From NCBI GenBank assembly GCA_963277665.1, contig OY728136.1, positions 806,025,123-806,089,122 of the forward strand: a stretch of 64,000 nt of DNA, written 5' to 3'. The position numbers and the translations under genes were made by a program. How positions within the stretch are numbered: position 1 is the stretch's first letter; every line of letters begins with the position of its first letter. The stretch comes from Viscum album. Its lineage: Eukaryota > Streptophyta > Magnoliopsida > Santalales > Viscaceae. The notes under the pieces were generated by a model that saw only the letters and a program-made list of their open reading frames with translations, was not told the origin of the DNA and ran no database searches. Shown here one piece after another: positions 61,469 through 64,000 of this stretch.

Positions 61469-64000
61469 TCCCCCTGGGCCCATATCGTGAATACCCCAAG
61501 CCATCAACCCATAAACCAGGGGATGGTGACTAGCACCCAAGGAATAAATCCCTAAACTGGGAAGGCATTTCATTTATAACTGTAAATAAACACATCAGAG
61601 TACACAACTGGAAGGAAAACACTAATTAAAAACTGTATACCAAAGGAGTGCTGAAAAGAAAAGGTGCTAAAAATAAAAGACCAACAGTAAAGTACAAGGA
61701 ATTTGAAATGTACTAGTTAAACTGAATGAATGTAAACCACTGTTGGATCATCCACCAGGAAACCCTACCGGAAGGGTTGGAACAGATAGCCTCCTCAGCA
61801 CTCCACATCCCTCCGGCTCCTCCATGTACCGACTCATCATAAGATCCACCTCTAGGTGCCATCCAGTCTTGTTACCCTCGGCCTCAGTCAGCATTGTAAA
61901 TCATTTGCAACCAACACAAAGAGGTGTGGTAAAAGACCGTGAAGGTGTTAGTATAAAGATAATCAGTAGGGACCCCGAGACCCTCATGGTCTCACAAAAT
62001 ACAACATAGATAAACCACATATTATGAAATAAATGGATAGTCATTACTTAGGTATTTTCCCATGCATATACCTAAGTTATCATATAAACCATCACAATCA
62101 TGAGGAAACACATAAGTCACTGAATCAACTAACACAGCTAAAAAAAGTTTGTAGAGTGATAGAGATGAAAAGAAGTTGTCACTGATTCATCTAGGCTGTC
62201 GGACCCACACAGGTTCCAGGACTAGTAGTTGAAACTGTCAGACCCACATAAGATCCAGGAACTGTAGACGAAGTTTTCAGACCCACATATGATCCTGGTC
62301 CCGCTAATCTGTCATACCCACATAGGATCTAGGACCAGCTATTCTGTCGGACCCAAACAGGATCCGGGAACAGAAGTCAGAGTGCAGCCTGCCGCAGGGT
62401 TTTCACATAGTTTGATTGATTCCGGGTGGGTTCGCTTCTCAAGAAAATATTTGATACATCAACATTCACGTCATCACAAGTTGATATATATCGACGTTGT
62501 CTCTCGTCAAAAGAAACACAACGTGACCGACGATGCGTCAATCGGACACCCGATCTGAATGTTATTGGCATTTCCGTTCAGAGGGCCCTGTTGGATTTAG
62601 GTTCAATCCAACCCGTCCATACCCCAACTGTGTCCAAAATTCAATTAGGTTATTCCAAAAGAACCATATCACTCCATGATTTTGGTCGTCGTAGATGGTT
62701 CTCCAATCCGACACTCGTAGCACATGTTATGGGCGAAAATGTGACTTCGGGTCAAACAAGTCCAGATTAGGGTTTAACCCGATTCGCGGGTCCATCCTGG
62801 CCCGAGGGGGTGGCCCGGCCTGAGTGGGTGGCCCTGCCCATGCTGGGTCAGGCTGGAGCTGGGTCCTTCCTGTGCTAGGTCTGGCTCATGCTGGGTCTGG
62901 CTCGGTGGCCCGCGTGGCTTGTCTGGCAGCCCGCATGGCCTAGCTGGCCAGCAGCTGGCGGCGCCGTGTGGGGCCAACCCTAGCCACGTAAGGGGTGTGT
63001 GGGGTACCGCTCCCCCTATCTCATGAATGTAACCAGTGCTAGGAGCTGGTTCGGTATCCCATATAATAAGGGAGTGTCCCACCTTGTCCAGCTAGCTAAA
63101 CGGCCAGCAGGTTTGCTCCGCCGATGTACAGCCCAGGTGGCTGCTTTTGCTCCACTGCCACGTCCAAGGGGTTGCATCTTCTTCCTCCGCATGGCGTGCC
63201 AGCGCCGCACCCCTTCGGTGGCCTGACGACCACCTGTGTGTAAGGCTGTGGTCTGGGGCCATGACCTCTTCCTTTGCGAGGTGCGACGGCGTCATGCCCT
63301 TCCGCCAACCCACCGGCCCAGCGCCACCGGTTTCTTCACGGTCGGCCCAACGCTAGCCACCTTTACTCTGACATGGCTCATCAGATGTGGTCCACTCCTC
63401 CAGCGATGTCGTTGTGCCGCCACCCTCATCAATAAGAGAAGAAAAACGGAGAGTGTCGGGCCGAGTTCATGCGGCCCACACCCTCCGCATTCTGATGATA
63501 ACAATTGAAAAAAATCATGATTTAACAAGATCGAACATAAACAATAATTAATTTAAATCCCCTACATCATATCAATGTTTGTTGATGATGTCGTGGAATG
63601 GTGAATGTCGATTCGTTGACGTCGAAAATGAAGAATCCTAGGCTGGTGTCATCGGAATTCTTCATGGATGGTGCTCCCTCCTTTGTTCCTGTTGAAAAAT
63701 GAATAAGGTGTCAGTTGTTCTTTGGTGGTCGTTCCTCATTGGAGAGTTCATTCATCCTTGGAGTTCTATCTCCAAGAGCTCCTCAATTCTCCCTTCCAAC
63801 AAATGAATGATTCAATCCAAATGAATTAATAGATTGTCTATTATTATATTTTTTGTCATGATTTCTAAATGAGGTGTTTAATAAAATGATACAAATCATT
63901 TAATTAATGGGGTGGATTTGGCTCAATTAATTAGTGGGAAGTTCAAGAGTTTTCTCCACATAAATTGGAGTTAAAGGGGTTAAAAAAGATGGGTGGTCCC
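61469..64000 (-). mobile_element. 5' LTR of Gypsy element 3, truncated both sides
   Basis: Begins TCCCCCTGGGCC, about 10 bases into the family LTR start (TGTCACGACCCGTCC is missing), and stays collinear with 57977-60520 to the window end. It includes the minisatellite at 62195-62385, GAGACC hairpin at 61977-61993, the GC-rich centre at 62740-63490 and an eroded CGTC-loop hairpin at 63276-63297. Open frames here are shadows of GC-rich LTR sequence. Confidence 0.85.
62195..62385 (-). repeat. LTR minisatellite, five units
   Basis: Five CCCACA(C/T)A(G/A)GATC-type units, allelic to 58700-58930 with one unit fewer. Confidence 0.8.

Overview
The window looks like intergenic DNA of a large-genome seed plant, probably an angiosperm. 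I find no convincing host gene, no rRNA or tRNA gene and no CRISPR array. Nearly everything I can recognise is LTR retrotransposon at different stages of decay. I infer a plant from the Ty3/Gypsy pol motifs, 3 to 3.9 kb LTRs, an initiator-tRNA-Met primer binding site, and a Copia LTR ending in a Sirevirus-like CCCCCTC...CTCAGTG block. The species cannot be told from the sequence.

Layout. 1-2473: right part of a GC-rich, relatively fresh Gypsy LTR on the + strand (LTR1). 3.86-19.93 kb: a very old, AT-rich Gypsy element on the - strand (element A), split by a 3.4 kb Copia solo LTR (12755-16130) that landed about 15 bp from A's primer binding site. 22862 to about 34190: a Gypsy element on the - strand (element 2) with two 3.85 kb LTRs and an internal region shortened to 3.6 kb. 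37834 to about 48640: an old AT-rich Gypsy element of another LTR family (element 5, - strand) with recognisable RT, RNase H and integrase. 53500-57966: 3' LTR, integrase and RNase H end of element 4 (- strand). 57967-64000: element 3 (- strand), an LTR, an integrase C-terminus and a second LTR running off the window. Element 3 interrupts element 4 inside its RNase H. The gaps (2.5-3.86, 19.9-22.9, 34.2-37.8 and 48.6-53.5 kb) are AT-rich and unassigned.

How the parts relate. The Gypsy elements share the chromovirus-type order gag-PR-RT-RNaseH-IN. LTRs of elements 1, 2, 3 and 4 belong to one family (ends TGTCACGACCC) and share a three-hairpin block. Age can be read from composition: young copies are GC-rich, while old copies are almost free of CpG and have lost catalytic codons to transition-type changes. 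That pattern is expected from long methylation followed by deamination.

Most notable observations. (1) Two unrelated LTR families each carry an array of short hairpins with a fixed loop and different but self-complementary stems: a GTGGGACTC core in the Copia LTR and a CGTC loop in Gypsy LTR1. (2) Element 2 has lost both the RT palm and the integrase DDE core, with flanking domains retained and, for integrase, one reading frame across the junction. (3) LTR-internal minisatellites differ in type and copy number between copies of the same family. All domain calls were made by eye from translated motifs. No database search was possible.
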